64,000 nucleotides of DNA from Streptomyces sp. TS71-3 (GTDB taxonomy: Bacteria; Actinomycetota; Actinomycetes; Streptomycetales; Streptomycetaceae). Positions within the stretch are counted from its first letter, which is position 1. Every line of letters begins with the position of its first letter. Shown here piece by piece: positions 35,159 to 43,920 of the stretch. A program made the position numbers and the translations under genes. The stretch covers positions 3,348,001 through 3,412,000 of the forward strand of contig NZ_BNEL01000003.1 of the NCBI RefSeq assembly GCF_018327685.1. Direction: 5' to 3'. The notes beneath the pieces are model-generated. The model searched no databases. It was given only the letters and a program-made list of their open reading frames with translations, and was not told the origin of the DNA.

Positions 35159-36063
35159 TTACGGTGCAGATGGATCAGGTGCGGCGGTTCAACCGTGTCG
35201 TCACCGAACGCGTGGGTGTCCTCCACGACCGCTACCTGGGGCGCGACCGGCCGATCGGCGAGGCCCGGCTGCTCTGGGAGATCGGCGAGCAGGGCCAGGA
35301 CGTACGGCTGCTGCGCGAGCGGCTCGGGCTGGACTCGGGCTACGTCAGCCGGCTGCTGCGCTCCCTGGAATCCCACGGCCTGGTGACGGTGGAACCCCAT
35401 CCGCGGGACAGGCGGGTGCGCACCGTCCGGCTCACCGAGGCGGGCCATGCCGAACGCGCCCTGCTGGACCGGCGCAGCGACGAACTGGCCGGCTCCCTGC
35501 TGGAGCCGCTCAACGCCGACCAGCGCACCCGGCTGGTGGCCGCCATGGCCGAGGTCGAACGGCTGCTGACCGCCGCGACCGTCACCGTGGACATCGTCGA
35601 CCCGGGCCACCCCGACGCCCGGTACTGCCTCACGGCCTACGCCGCCGAGCTGCGGGAGACCTTCGAGACGGGCTTCGACCCCGCACTGAGCCTGTTGCCC
35701 GACCCTGGGGAACTCCGTGCCCCGCGCGGCCTGTTCCTGGTCGCCCGGCTGCGCGGCGAGCCGGTCGGCTGTGGCGGGCTGAAGCTGCCGTCCGGTGCGC
35801 CGGCCGAGATCAAGCGCATGTGGGTCGCGCCCGGCGCCCGGCGGCTCGGCCTCGCCCGCCGGTTCCTTGCCGAGTTGGAGGCGCGGGCCGCCGGCCATGG
35901 CCGCGACGTGCTGCGCCTGGACACCAACAAGGCGCTCACCGCCGCGATCCGCCTCTACCGCTCCTACGGCTTCCACGAGGTCGCCGCCTTCAACGACGAG
36001 CCGTACGCCCACCACTGGTTCGAGAAGCCGGTCGCGTCGGGGGCTTCTCCGGCGCCGCACTGA
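35155..36063 (+). CDS. bifunctional MarR-type regulator / GNAT acetyltransferase
   Basis: 302 residues with two domains. Residues 1-145 are a MarR winged-helix domain (EARLLWEIG, LGLDSGYVSRLLRSLESHGL, PRDRRVRTVRLTEAG). Residues 155-300 are a GNAT N-acetyltransferase with the acetyl-CoA loop region VAPGARRLGLARRFL and the C-terminal YRSYGFHEV. This fusion is a known actinobacterial architecture. The acetyl acceptor is unknown, possibly a toxic amine that is also the inducer. The TAGAGT-N6-ATG arrangement indicates a leaderless mRNA, and a 28-bp palindrome over it suggests tight autoregulation. Confidence 0.9.
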   Translation: MLTVQMDQVRRFNRVVTERVGVLHDRYLGRDRPIGEARLLWEIGEQGQDVRLLRERLGLDSGYVSRLLRSLESHGLVTVEPHPRDRRVRTVRLTEAGHAERALLDRRSDELAGSLLEPLNADQRTRLVAAMAEVERLLTAATVTVDIVDPGHPDARYCLTAYAAELRETFETGFDPALSLLPDPGELRAPRGLFLVARLRGEPVGCGGLKLPSGAPAEIKRMWVAPGARRLGLARRFLAELEARAAGHGRDVLRLDTNKALTAAIRLYRSYGFHEVAAFNDEPYAHHWFEKPVASGASPAPH

Positions 36064-36199
36064 TTCGCAGCGCCCTCCGTCCGGCGCCGCCCTGAGCGGC
36101 AGCGCACCCGCAGCCCGCGCGGCCGGCGCCGCCCGCACCCCGCCCTTCCGCGGCACGGCGCCCTCCCGTGCTGCCTCAGCGGCCTGACCTGCGGGGTCT

Positions 36200-36781
36200 C
36201 TACTCGGGGAACCCAGCCGCGTCCAGCATGAGGGCGGCGGTGCTCACCGCCAGTCCCTCGTCCAGCGGGTCCGCCTTGATGCCGGCCCGGGCGGTCGACC
36301 CGTCGTAGACCACCATGAGGCGGCGCACCAGCGTGCCGGGGTCGGCGACCCCGGCACGCTCGATCTCGGCGCGGAAGAAGGCGGCCAGCCCCTGCTTGCC
36401 GCGCGCGGCGACCAGGCTCGCCGGGTGGTCGGGGTGCCTCAGCTGCATCTGCACGCCGAGGTACGGGCAGCCCAGGAAGTCCGGCCGCTTCGCGGCCGCC
36501 TCCAGCTGCTCGAACACGTACAGCACCCGCGCGCGGGGCGACTCGGGGACGCCCGGCGGCGGCATCACGAGCGCGTCCAGGGCCGCGCCCTGCCGTTCTA
36601 GGGCCGCCGCCAGCACCTCGTCCTTGGTCTCGAAGAGCTGGTACATCGACCGCTTGGACACCCCTGCCGCCTTGCACAGCGCCTCGACGCCGATGCCGAC
36701 GCCCTGCTCGTAGAAGAGCCGGCCGGCCGTGTCGAGAAGCCGCTCCCGGGTCGACGCCTTCTCGGTGGTGATGGAGGTCAT
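36200..36781 (-). CDS. TetR family transcriptional regulator
   Basis: 193 residues. The N-terminal HTH spans about 10-57 (TRERLLDTAGRLFYEQGVGIGVEALCKAAGVSK then MYQLFETKDEV), and the ligand domain resembles TetR_C_47-like repressors (GCPYLGVQMQLRHPDHPAS). It is divergent from an SDR gene, and two copies of the same 18-bp palindrome lie between them. TAATCT with six-base spacing precedes ATG 36781, so the transcript is probably leaderless and the operators lie just upstream. Likely represses itself and the SDR in response to a small, probably electrophilic or carbonyl, ligand. Confidence 0.9.
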   Translation of the reverse strand: MTSITTEKASTRERLLDTAGRLFYEQGVGIGVEALCKAAGVSKRSMYQLFETKDEVLAAALERQGAALDALVMPPPGVPESPRARVLYVFEQLEAAAKRPDFLGCPYLGVQMQLRHPDHPASLVAARGKQGLAAFFRAEIERAGVADPGTLVRRLMVVYDGSTARAGIKADPLDEGLAVSTAALMLDAAGFPE

Positions 36782-36787
36782 GCCGCC

Positions 36788-36793
36788 AGATTA
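36788..36793 (-). promoter_or_regulatory. -10 element (leaderless) of the TetR gene
   Basis: TAATCT on the minus strand ends six bases before ATG 36781. Confidence 0.5.
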
Positions 36794-36812
36794 CCCGGGT
36801 CGGGTTGGCAGC

Positions 36813-36830
36813 GGAAACCGATCGGTTTAC
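36813..36830. promoter_or_regulatory. TetR operator copy 1
   Basis: GGAAACCGATCGGTTTAC; the 14-bp core AAACCGATCGGTTT is a perfect palindrome. The centre is 24 bp from that of copy 2. Confidence 0.8.
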
Positions 36831-36836
36831 GCTTCT

Positions 36837-36854
36837 GGAAACCGATCGGTTTCC
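36837..36854. promoter_or_regulatory. TetR operator copy 2
   Basis: GGAAACCGATCGGTTTCC, a perfect 18-bp palindrome, placed 78 bases before the SDR start. Confidence 0.85.
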
Positions 36855-36932
36855 CGGTCGGTCGTTTCCTGGGTCCGTCGTGGCATGCCCGCGGCGGACC
36901 ACGTCTGTGCTTCTCCCACCGAAGGGCGTGTC

Positions 36933-37652
36933 ATGCAGATCAACGGTTCCGTGGCTCTGGTCACCGGCGGCAACCGCGGGCTCGGCGAGCAGTTCGTCAG
37001 GGCCCTTCTCGACGCGGGGGCCGCCAAGGTGTACGCGGGCTCGCGCGACCCCCGCAAGGTCACCGTGCCCGGCGCGGTCCCGCTGGCCCTGGACGTCACG
37101 GACCCGGAGTCCGTACGCGCCGCGGCCGAACAGGCCCAGGACGTCACCCTGCTGATCAACAACGCCGGCACCTCGCTCGGCGCCGGCATCCTGGACGGCC
37201 CCCTGGACGACTTCCGGACCGAGTGCGAGACCCACGTCCTCGGCACGCTCAGCGTGACCAGGGCGTTCGCTCCGGTGCTGGCCCGGGCCGGCAGCAGTGC
37301 GGTCCTCAACGTCCTGTCCGTGCTCTCCTGGTACGCCCAGGAGCAGTCCGCCGCCTACTGCGCCGCCAAGTCGGCCGCGTGGTCGCTCACCAACGCCGCG
37401 CGGCAGGCCCTCGCTGGCCAGGGCACCCAGGTCACCGCGCTGCACGTCGGATACATGGACACCGACCTGATAGCGGATCTGGACGTGCCCAAGCTGGACC
37501 CCGCGAAGGTGGCCCGGCTCGCGCTGGACGGCCTGGAGGCCGGCCGGTTCGAGATCCTCGCCGACGACATCAGCAAGCAGGTCCAGGCGGGGCTGGCGGG
37601 CGGCGTGTCCGCGCTGTACCCGGGGCTCACCGAGCCGGCGGTCGCAGGCTGA
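36933..37652 (+). CDS. short-chain dehydrogenase/reductase
   Basis: 239-residue classical SDR. Cofactor loop TGGNRGLG, DVTD acidic strand, NNAG, catalytic Ser in LSVLSW, Tyr and Lys in YCAAKSAAW, and a product-release segment HVGYMDTDLIADLD. It reduces or oxidises an unknown carbonyl/alcohol substrate. GAAGG lies seven bases before ATG 36933. Divergent from a TetR gene across two identical operators, so it is probably induced by its own substrate, a common detoxification arrangement. Confidence 0.9.
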   Translation: MQINGSVALVTGGNRGLGEQFVRALLDAGAAKVYAGSRDPRKVTVPGAVPLALDVTDPESVRAAAEQAQDVTLLINNAGTSLGAGILDGPLDDFRTECETHVLGTLSVTRAFAPVLARAGSSAVLNVLSVLSWYAQEQSAAYCAAKSAAWSLTNAARQALAGQGTQVTALHVGYMDTDLIADLDVPKLDPAKVARLALDGLEAGRFEILADDISKQVQAGLAGGVSALYPGLTEPAVAG

Positions 37653-37739
37653 CGGCCGGTTTCTTTTAACAGGCCCTAAGCCACCGCGCCCGGGTGCGCC
37701 CTGTCACGGTTCCGCCGCGCGGGAGTGCGCCTGGGCACG

Positions 37740-37885
37740 GTCTGCCGACCAGGGCGGTATCGCTCATATCGCTTGGGTCGGGCGCGTACCGCTCATTCCG
37801 TGTGGGCCGGGCCGGTACCGCTCATGCCGCACCACCCGGGCAGGTACCGCTCATGTCACGTGGGCCGGGCCGGTACCGCTCATAC
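37740..37885. repeat. five tandem copies of a 29-bp repeat between convergent genes
   Basis: The core GGTACCGCTCAT (GGTATCGCTCAT and CGTACCGCTCAT in the first two copies) begins at 37756, 37785, 37814, 37843 and 37872, an exact 29-base period. The preceding TGGGCCGGGCC part is partly conserved. It lies between the 3' ends of the SDR gene and kdpD. Not coding. Confidence 0.9.
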
Positions 37886-37902
37886 GCGTAGCCGGCCGGC
37901 GC

Positions 37903-39045
37903 TCACGCCGCGTCGCCGGCGCCGCGGTCCGGGCGGCCCGTGTGGTGCAGGAGGCGCCCGTGCGCGGCTTCGGCGTGGGTGACGACATGCACGTCGATGT
38001 CGTCGCCCGACCCCTCGATGACGGACTCGCCGATGCCCCGGCCGAGCAGCCCCTTCAGGCGGCTGCGGCGGGTCGCGCCGATGACGATCTGGGTGGCGTT
38101 GACCTCGCGGGCGAAGCCGAGGATGGCTCGGGCGGGGTCGTCGCTCTCGACGGTGTGGTAGGTGCCGCCGAGCTCGTTCACCAGGGTCCGCTGGTCGTCG
38201 AGGAGGCGGGGCGAGGCCGCGGTGAGACCGTCGCCTCGCTGGATGTGCACGGCCAGGAACTCACCGCCCGCTCCCCGGGACGCGGTCCGCTTGGCGCGCC
38301 GGATGAGGGTGCCGCCCTCGGGCCCGCCGGAGAGCGCCACCAGCACCCGCTCCCGGGTACCCCACGGGTGCTGGATGCCGTGGTCCTTGCGGTACCGCAG
38401 CAGGGCCTCCTCCACCCGGTCCGCCGCCCACAGCATGGCGATCTCGCGCAGGGCGGTGAGGTTGCCGGTGCGGAAGTAGTTGCCGAGCGCCGAGTCGATC
38501 TTGTCCGGCGGGTAGATGTGGCCGTGCGCCATCCGGCGCCGCAGCGCCTCGGCCGACATGTCGACCAGCTCGATCTGGTCGGCGCGCCGTACGACGTCGT
38601 CCGGGACGGTCTCGCGCTGCCGGACGCCGGTGATCTGCTGGACGGCGTCGTTGAGCGACTCCAGGTGCTGGATGTTGACGGTGGAGATCACGTCGATGCC
38701 GGCCGCCAGCAGCTCCTCGACGTCCTGCCAGCGCTTCTTGTTGCGGCAGCAGGGGATGTTGGTGTGGGCGAGCTCGTCGACCAGGGCGACCTCGGGGGCG
38801 CGGGTGAGGACGGCGTTGAGGTCCATCTCGGTGAAGACCGTGCCGCGGTACTCCAGGGTGGCGCGGGGCACCGCCTCCAGGCCCTCGGCCATCTTCCGGG
38901 TCAGCGGCCGGCCGTAGTCCTCGACGAAGCCGATGACGACGTCCGTGCCCCGCTCGGCGCGGCGCTGGCCGTCGCCGAGCATGTCGTAGGTCTTGCCGAC
39001 CCCGGGGGCCGCCCCGAGGTACACCAGCAGCCTGCCACGCGGCAC
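37903..39045 (-). CDS. kdpD: KdpD-like osmosensor lacking the histidine kinase (N-terminal KdpD plus USP domain)
   Basis: 380 residues, against about 850-900 for full KdpD. Residues 1-210 are the KdpD sensor domain with the P-loop GAAPGVGKT, VDELAHTNIPCCRNKKRW and STVNIQHLESLND. Residues 230-360 are the universal-stress-like domain (VLVALSGGPEG, IVIGATRRSRLKG), which binds c-di-AMP in some species. Membrane helices, GAF and kinase domains are absent, and no kinase sequence occurs downstream before the SDR gene. GGAGG precedes GTG 39045. Short KdpDs exist in other bacteria and may control the pump directly. No kdpE is present. Confidence 0.85.
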   Translation of the reverse strand: MPRGRLLVYLGAAPGVGKTYDMLGDGQRRAERGTDVVIGFVEDYGRPLTRKMAEGLEAVPRATLEYRGTVFTEMDLNAVLTRAPEVALVDELAHTNIPCCRNKKRWQDVEELLAAGIDVISTVNIQHLESLNDAVQQITGVRQRETVPDDVVRRADQIELVDMSAEALRRRMAHGHIYPPDKIDSALGNYFRTGNLTALREIAMLWAADRVEEALLRYRKDHGIQHPWGTRERVLVALSGGPEGGTLIRRAKRTASRGAGGEFLAVHIQRGDGLTAASPRLLDDQRTLVNELGGTYHTVESDDPARAILGFAREVNATQIVIGATRRSRLKGLLGRGIGESVIEGSGDDIDVHVVTHAEAAHGRLLHHTGRPDRGAGDAA

Positions 39046-39074
39046 GGTTCCTCCTTCCGGGCCGGGGCCCGGGG

Positions 39075-39668
39075 TCAGCCGCGCCTTCGGAGCCTCTCCA
39101 GTGCGAGGTTCAGCTCCAGCACGTTGACCCGCGGCGCGCCGAGGAAGCCGAGCATCCTTCCGTCTACATGGTCGCTCACCAGTGCCGCCACGCGCTGCTC
39201 GGGCAGGTGGCGGGCGCGGGCCACCCGGGCGGTCTGCCGGCGTGCGTAGGAGGGCGAGACGTACGGGTCGAGGCCGCTGCCGGAGGCCGTCAGGGCGTCC
39301 GCCGGGACCCGGGAGGGGCGGATGCCGTCCTGGTCGGCGGCCGCCGCCCGCCGCTGCCGGACCTGCCCGAGCAGCGTCCGGTTCTCCGGGCCCAGGTTGG
39401 ACGCCCCCGAGGAGAGCGGGTCGTAGCCGTGCGGCCCGGCCGCGGACGGTCGGGAGTGGAACCAGCGGGCCCCGGTGAAGCCCTGGCCGATCAGCCTCGA
39501 CCCCACGGTGCGGCCGCCAAGGGAGACCTTCGAGCCGTCCGCCTTGTGCTCGAAGGCGAGCTGGGCGATGCCCCAGACGACGACCGGGTAGAGCGCGCCG
39601 GTGATCAGGGTGAGCGCGATCAGCACGCGCAGCCCCGCGGCGGCCTGCCTCAGCACGGTTCTGGTCAT
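39075..39668 (-). CDS. kdpC: K+-transporting ATPase subunit C
   Basis: About 197 residues. A single N-terminal membrane helix (AGLRVLIALTLITGALYPVVVWG) is followed by the periplasmic-side domain with GSRLIGQGFTGARWFHSRPSA, GASNLGP and DPYVSPSYARRQ, all hallmark KdpC segments. KdpC stabilises the KdpFABC pump and raises its affinity. ATG 39668 is given; GTG 39680, which overlaps the kdpB stop as GTGA, is an equally plausible coupled start. kdpD follows after 29 bases. Confidence 0.93.
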   Translation of the reverse strand: MTRTVLRQAAAGLRVLIALTLITGALYPVVVWGIAQLAFEHKADGSKVSLGGRTVGSRLIGQGFTGARWFHSRPSAAGPHGYDPLSSGASNLGPENRTLLGQVRQRRAAAADQDGIRPSRVPADALTASGSGLDPYVSPSYARRQTARVARARHLPEQRVAALVSDHVDGRMLGFLGAPRVNVLELNLALERLRRRG

Positions 39669-39676
39669 CGCGGCGC

Positions 39677-41752
39677 TCACCCCAGCCCGGGGAACTGCGA
39701 GACGATCACGTCGATCACCTTGATGCCGGCGAACGGTGCGATGATGCCGCCCAGGCCGTAGACGGCGAGGTTGCGGCGGAGCATCCGGGCGGCGCTGGTC
39801 GGCCGGTAGCGCACCCCGCGAAGCGCCAGCGGGATCAGCGCGACGATGATCAGCGCGTTGAAGATCACCGCGGACAGGATCGCCGAGTTCGGGCTGCTGA
39901 GGTGCATCACGTTCAGGTCGTCGAGCTGGGGGTAGGCCGCCGCGAACATCGCGGGGATGATCGCGAAGTACTTCGCGACGTCGTTGGCGATGGAGAACGT
40001 CGTCAGGGCGCCGCGGGTGATCAGGAGCTGCTTGCCGATCTCCACGATCTCGATCAGCTTGGTCGGGTTGGAGTCGAGGTCGACCATGTTCCCGGCCTCC
40101 TTGGCCGCCGTGGTGCCGGCGTTCATCGCCACCCCGACGTCGGCCTTGGCGAGCGCCGGAGCGTCGTTGGTGCCGTCCCCCGTCATCGCGACCAGCCGGC
40201 CGCCGGTCTGCTCCTGCGCGATCAGCTCCAGCTTGTCCTCGGGGGTGGCCTCGGCGAGGAAGTCGTCGACGCCGGCCTCGCCCGCGATGGCCCGGGCGGT
40301 GAGCGGGTTGTCGCCGGTGATCATCACCGTGCGGATGCCCATCCTGCGCAGTTCGTCGAAGCGCTCGCGCATGCCGGCCTTGACGATGTCCTTGAGGTGG
40401 ACGACGCCCAGCACCCGGGCGGGGCCGTCCGGCGGGCGCTCCGCGACGACGAGCGGAGTGCCGCCACCGGAGCCGATGGCGTCCACCACCGACCTGATCT
40501 CCGCGCTGATCTGGCCGTCGTGGTCGCGCACCCACTTGAGCACCGCGGTGGTCGCCCCCTTGCGGATCATGCGGCCCTCCAGGTCCACCCCGGACATCCG
40601 GGTCTGGGCCGAGAACGGCACGAAGGACGCGCCCTGGATCATGCCCTCCTCGCGGGCCCGCAGCTCGTACCGGTCCTTGGCCAGGACTACGATCGAGCGC
40701 CCCTCGGGGGTCTCGTCCGCGAGGCTGGCCAGCTGGGAGGCGTCGGCCAGCTCGGTGGCGGTGATCCCCTCCGCGGGCACGAACTCCGTGGCCTCCCGGT
40801 TGCCGAGCGTGATGGTGCCGGTCTTGTCCAGCAGCAGGGTGTTGACGTCGCCGGCGGCCTCCACGGCGCGCCCCGACATGGCCACCACGTTGCGCTGGAT
40901 CAGCCGGTCCATGCCGGCGATGCCGATCGCCGAGATCAGGGCGCCGATGGTGGTGGGGATCAGGCACACCAGCAGGGAGACCAGGACGATGATCGGCTGC
41001 GCCCGGCCGGAGAAGGTGGCGAGCGGCTGGAGGGTGGCCACCGCCAGCAGGAAGATGATCGTGAGGGCGGCCAGCAGGATGTTCAGGGCGATCTCGTTCG
41101 GGGTCTTCTGCCGGACCGCGCCCTCCACCAGGGCGATCATCCGGTCGATGAAGTTCTCGCCGGGCCGCACGGTGATCCTGACCACGATCCGGTCCGAGAG
41201 GACCTTGGTGCCGCCGGTGGCGGCCGAGCGGTCGCCGCCCGACTCCCGGATGACGGGTGCGGACTCGCCGGTGATGGCGGACTCGTCCACGCTGGCGATG
41301 CCCTCGATCACCTCTCCGTCGCCGGGGATGACCTGGCCGGCCTCGACCACCACGACGTCGCCCAGCCGCAGCCGGGTGCCGGGCACCTCCTCCTCGGTGC
41401 CGTCCTCGCGCAGCCGCCTCGCCGTCGTCTCCTGCTTGGCCTGCCGCAGCGCCGCCGCCTGCGCCCGGCCGCGGCCCTCGGCCACCGCCTCCGCGAGGTT
41501 GGCGAAGACCACCGTGGCCCACAGCCACACCGTCGTCGTGATGCCGAACGCGCTGGCGTCCGTCGTCGCCGTGAAGATCGTGGCCAGCAGCGAGCCGACC
41601 CACACCACGAACATCACGGGGGTGTGCACCATGTGGCGGATGTCGAGCTTGCGGACCGCGTTCGGCAGCGACTGCACGAGCTGGTGCGGCCGGAACGCGC
41701 CCGCCGAGACCCTGCGGGGCCCCTCGCCGGGCGACGGGGCGGCCATGGTCAT
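39677..41752 (-). CDS. kdpB: K+-transporting ATPase subunit B (P-type ATPase)
   Basis: 691 residues. KdpB is the P-type ATPase subunit energising high-affinity K+ uptake. Visible motifs: actuator TGES, phosphorylated Asp in LLDKTGTIT, nucleotide-binding [10 protein letters not shown], hinge [10 protein letters not shown] and late membrane helices. ATG 41752 overlaps the kdpA stop (ATGA), so translation is coupled. Length and motifs are complete, predicting an active pump. Confidence 0.97.
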   Translation of the reverse strand: MTMAAPSPGEGPRRVSAGAFRPHQLVQSLPNAVRKLDIRHMVHTPVMFVVWVGSLLATIFTATTDASAFGITTTVWLWATVVFANLAEAVAEGRGRAQAAALRQAKQETTARRLREDGTEEEVPGTRLRLGDVVVVEAGQVIPGDGEVIEGIASVDESAITGESAPVIRESGGDRSAATGGTKVLSDRIVVRITVRPGENFIDRMIALVEGAVRQKTPNEIALNILLAALTIIFLLAVATLQPLATFSGRAQPIIVLVSLLVCLIPTTIGALISAIGIAGMDRLIQRNVVAMSGRAVEAAGDVNTLLLDKTGTITLGNREATEFVPAEGITATELADASQLASLADETPEGRSIVVLAKDRYELRAREEGMIQGASFVPFSAQTRMSGVDLEGRMIRKGATTAVLKWVRDHDGQISAEIRSVVDAIGSGGGTPLVVAERPPDGPARVLGVVHLKDIVKAGMRERFDELRRMGIRTVMITGDNPLTARAIAGEAGVDDFLAEATPEDKLELIAQEQTGGRLVAMTGDGTNDAPALAKADVGVAMNAGTTAAKEAGNMVDLDSNPTKLIEIVEIGKQLLITRGALTTFSIANDVAKYFAIIPAMFAAAYPQLDDLNVMHLSSPNSAILSAVIFNALIIVALIPLALRGVRYRPTSAARMLRRNLAVYGLGGIIAPFAGIKVIDVIVSQFPGLG

Positions 41753-43410
41753 ACGAGTCCCTCCGCGACCGGCCCGAGGGCCAGTCCGGGGAAGAACGCC
41801 AGCGCGGACACGATGATCACGACCCCGATCAGCATCCCCACGAACAGCGGCCGGTGGGTGGGCAGCGTGCCCGCTCCGACCGGGACCGGCCGCTGCCGCG
41901 CGAGCGCGCCGGCCAGCGCGAGGACGAACACGATCGGCAGGAAGCGGCCGACGAGCATCGCCATGCCGAGCGTGGTGTTGTAGAAGGTCGTGTCGACGCC
42001 CAGGCCGGCGAAGGCGCTGCCGTTGTTGTTGGCCGAGGACGCGTACGCGTACAGCACCTCGGACAGGCCGTGCGGGCGGGGGTTGAGGATCGTCGCGCGT
42101 GGTTCGGGAAGCCCCAGCGCGAGGCCGGCGCCCACCAGCACGGCGAACGGCATGGCGAGCACGTACAGCGCGACGAAGGTGGTCTCGTGCTGGCGGATCT
42201 TCTTGCCCAGGTACTCCGGGGTGCGGCCCACCATCAGCCCCGCGAGGAAGACCGTCAGCACCGCCAGCACCAGCATCCCGTACAGGCCGGAGCCGGTGCC
42301 GCCCGGTGCCACCTCGCCCAGCAGCATGTTCAGCAGCAGCACACCGCCTCCCAGGGCGGTGTAGCTGTCGTGGAAGGAGTCCACCGCCCCGGTCGACGTC
42401 ATGGTGGTCGCGTTGGCCCACAGGGCGGAGTTCCAGACCCCGAACTGCTGCTCCTTGCCCTCCATGGACGCGCCCACCGCGTGCGGCACGGTGCCCGGGT
42501 GCAGGGCCTCGGCCGCGGTCACCCCCACCAGGCCGGCGACCCAGATGACCGCCATGGCCGCCAGGATCGCCCAGCCCTGGCGGGTGCTGCCGACCAGCAG
42601 GCCGAAGGTGCGCGGCAGCGCGCTCGGGATGAGCAGCAGCAGGAACGTCTCGAAGACGTTGGTGAACGGGGTGGGGTTCTCGAAGGGGTGCGCCGAGTTG
42701 GCGTTGTAGAACCCTCCGCCGTTGGTGCCCAGTTCCTTGATCGACTCCTGGGAGGCGACGGGACCGCCCACGATCGACTGGGTGCCGCCCGCGAGCGCGT
42801 GCACCGGGTCGGGGGACGAGAAGTTCTGCACCGCGCCGGCCGCCACCAGCACGATGGCGGCGAGGAACGCGAGCGGCAGCAGGATGCGCACGGTGCCGCG
42901 CACCAGGTCGACCCAGAAGTTGCCGATCCGGTCCGTCTCCGAGCGGGCGAACCCCCGTACCAGCGCCATCGCCACGGCCATGCCCACCGCCGCCGACAGG
43001 AAGTTCTGCACGGCGAGGCCCGCCATCTGCACCAGGTGGCCCAGCGTCGCCTCGCCCACGTACCACTGCCAGTTGGTGTTGGTCACGAACGACACTGCCG
43101 TGTTGAACGCCTCGTCGGGGGAGACCGAGGGGTGGCCCAGCGCGAGCGGCAGGTCGCCCTGCAACCGCAGGAAGCCGTACAGGAACAGCACGGACACCAC
43201 CGAGAACCCGAGCACCCCCAGCGCGTACGTCGTCCAGCGCTGGTCGGCGTCCGGGTTCACCCGGGTCGCCCGGTACACCAGCCGCTCCACGGCCAGGTGC
43301 CTCTCGCCGCCGTACACCCGCGCCATGTACCCGCCGAGCGGCACGTGGGCCACCGCGAGCGCGCCGAGCAGCAAGGCGATGGTGAGCAGTCCGGCGCCGG
43401 CGTCGCTCAT
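41749..43410 (-). CDS. kdpA: K+-transporting ATPase subunit A
   Basis: 553 residues, close to E. coli KdpA (557). It is a channel-like subunit of the SKT superfamily that binds K+ in four selectivity-filter-like loops; visible are the [28 protein letters not shown] and [12 protein letters not shown] segments. About ten membrane helices. Its ATG shares one base with the kdpF stop and its stop overlaps the kdpB start, so kdpF-A-B are tightly coupled. Confidence 0.97.
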   Translation of the reverse strand: MSDAGAGLLTIALLLGALAVAHVPLGGYMARVYGGERHLAVERLVYRATRVNPDADQRWTTYALGVLGFSVVSVLFLYGFLRLQGDLPLALGHPSVSPDEAFNTAVSFVTNTNWQWYVGEATLGHLVQMAGLAVQNFLSAAVGMAVAMALVRGFARSETDRIGNFWVDLVRGTVRILLPLAFLAAIVLVAAGAVQNFSSPDPVHALAGGTQSIVGGPVASQESIKELGTNGGGFYNANSAHPFENPTPFTNVFETFLLLLIPSALPRTFGLLVGSTRQGWAILAAMAVIWVAGLVGVTAAEALHPGTVPHAVGASMEGKEQQFGVWNSALWANATTMTSTGAVDSFHDSYTALGGGVLLLNMLLGEVAPGGTGSGLYGMLVLAVLTVFLAGLMVGRTPEYLGKKIRQHETTFVALYVLAMPFAVLVGAGLALGLPEPRATILNPRPHGLSEVLYAYASSANNNGSAFAGLGVDTTFYNTTLGMAMLVGRFLPIVFVLALAGALARQRPVPVGAGTLPTHRPLFVGMLIGVVIIVSALAFFPGLALGPVAEGLV

Positions 43411-43499
43411 CAGAACCGCTCCGGGAACACCAGGGCGAGCACGAGGTAGACGATCAGGACCACCGCACAGCTCAGCCCCACCGCGTTCGAGGCGCTCAC
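43410..43499 (-). CDS. kdpF: KdpF, small subunit of the Kdp pump
   Basis: 29 residues, too short for most gene callers. A single membrane helix ([21 protein letters not shown] at the C-terminus) matches KdpF, which sits against KdpA and stabilises the complex. GTG 43499 overlaps the stop of the upstream small gene (GTGA); the stop TGA overlaps the kdpA ATG by one base. Confidence 0.88.
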   Translation of the reverse strand: MSASNAVGLSCAVVLIVYLVLALVFPERF

Positions 43500-43579
43500 C
43501 GGCGCTCCGCCCCCCTCAGGACCAGCACCATCAGGGCGAAGAAGGCGATGGTCAGGGCGATGAAGGCCAGATCGAGCAT
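43496..43579 (-). CDS. 27-residue membrane peptide heading the kdp operon
   Basis: A very short gene: one hydrophobic helix ([20 protein letters not shown]) with a charged RGAERR tail. It has an excellent ribosome binding site, GGAGGAG, eight bases before ATG 43579, and ends in a GTGA overlap with kdpF. The position and coupling suggest a genuine product. I recall similar short membrane peptides ending in a charged ...R.CERL-like tail in front of kdp genes of other bacteria, but function is unknown. Confidence 0.72.
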   Translation of the reverse strand: MLDLAFIALTIAFFALMVLVLRGAERR

Positions 43580-43920
43580 CGGCGGTCTCCTCCGGACGAC
43601 GGTGGTGGTGCTCGCCGCCGGCCGGCGCTGCTCCGCACGGCCGGTACCTACGGGAGTGCGGACGGAGCCGCATGAGTACCCCTCACGCTTACCGCCTCGC
43701 CGCCGGAAAGCCGCGCAGCCACCGCCGCTGGGAGGCACGCCGTCACCGGCAGGGCGTAACGGGGCCGGCGGCACCGGTGCGGGCGGCGGGACCGGTGCCG
43801 CCGGCGCCGATCGGGTGAGGCGCCATACCAGCCGGGCACGGGGCGGGCATGGAAAAGGGGAGCCGTGCGGACGGGGCCGTCGGGCCGTCCACAGCCGTCA
43901 ACGAAGGAATGGTGCCGCCC
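43580..43920. other. divergent intergenic region upstream of the kdp operon
   Basis: The region must contain the kdp promoter (leftward) and that of the HTH-flavin barrel gene (rightward). No clear -10/-35, KdpE-type direct repeat or DevR-type box was identified by eye. No gene is supported. Confidence 0.4.

Noticed and set aside
37740..37885. CRISPR array
   Set aside because: The 29-base period is made of contiguous related units with only a 12-bp core; there are no unique spacers of 30-40 bp and no cas genes.
43580..43920. DevR/OsdR box or KdpE site in the kdp/HTH-barrel promoter region
   Set aside because: No convincing GGGAC-type dyad or KdpE repeat found by eye; needs motif discovery.
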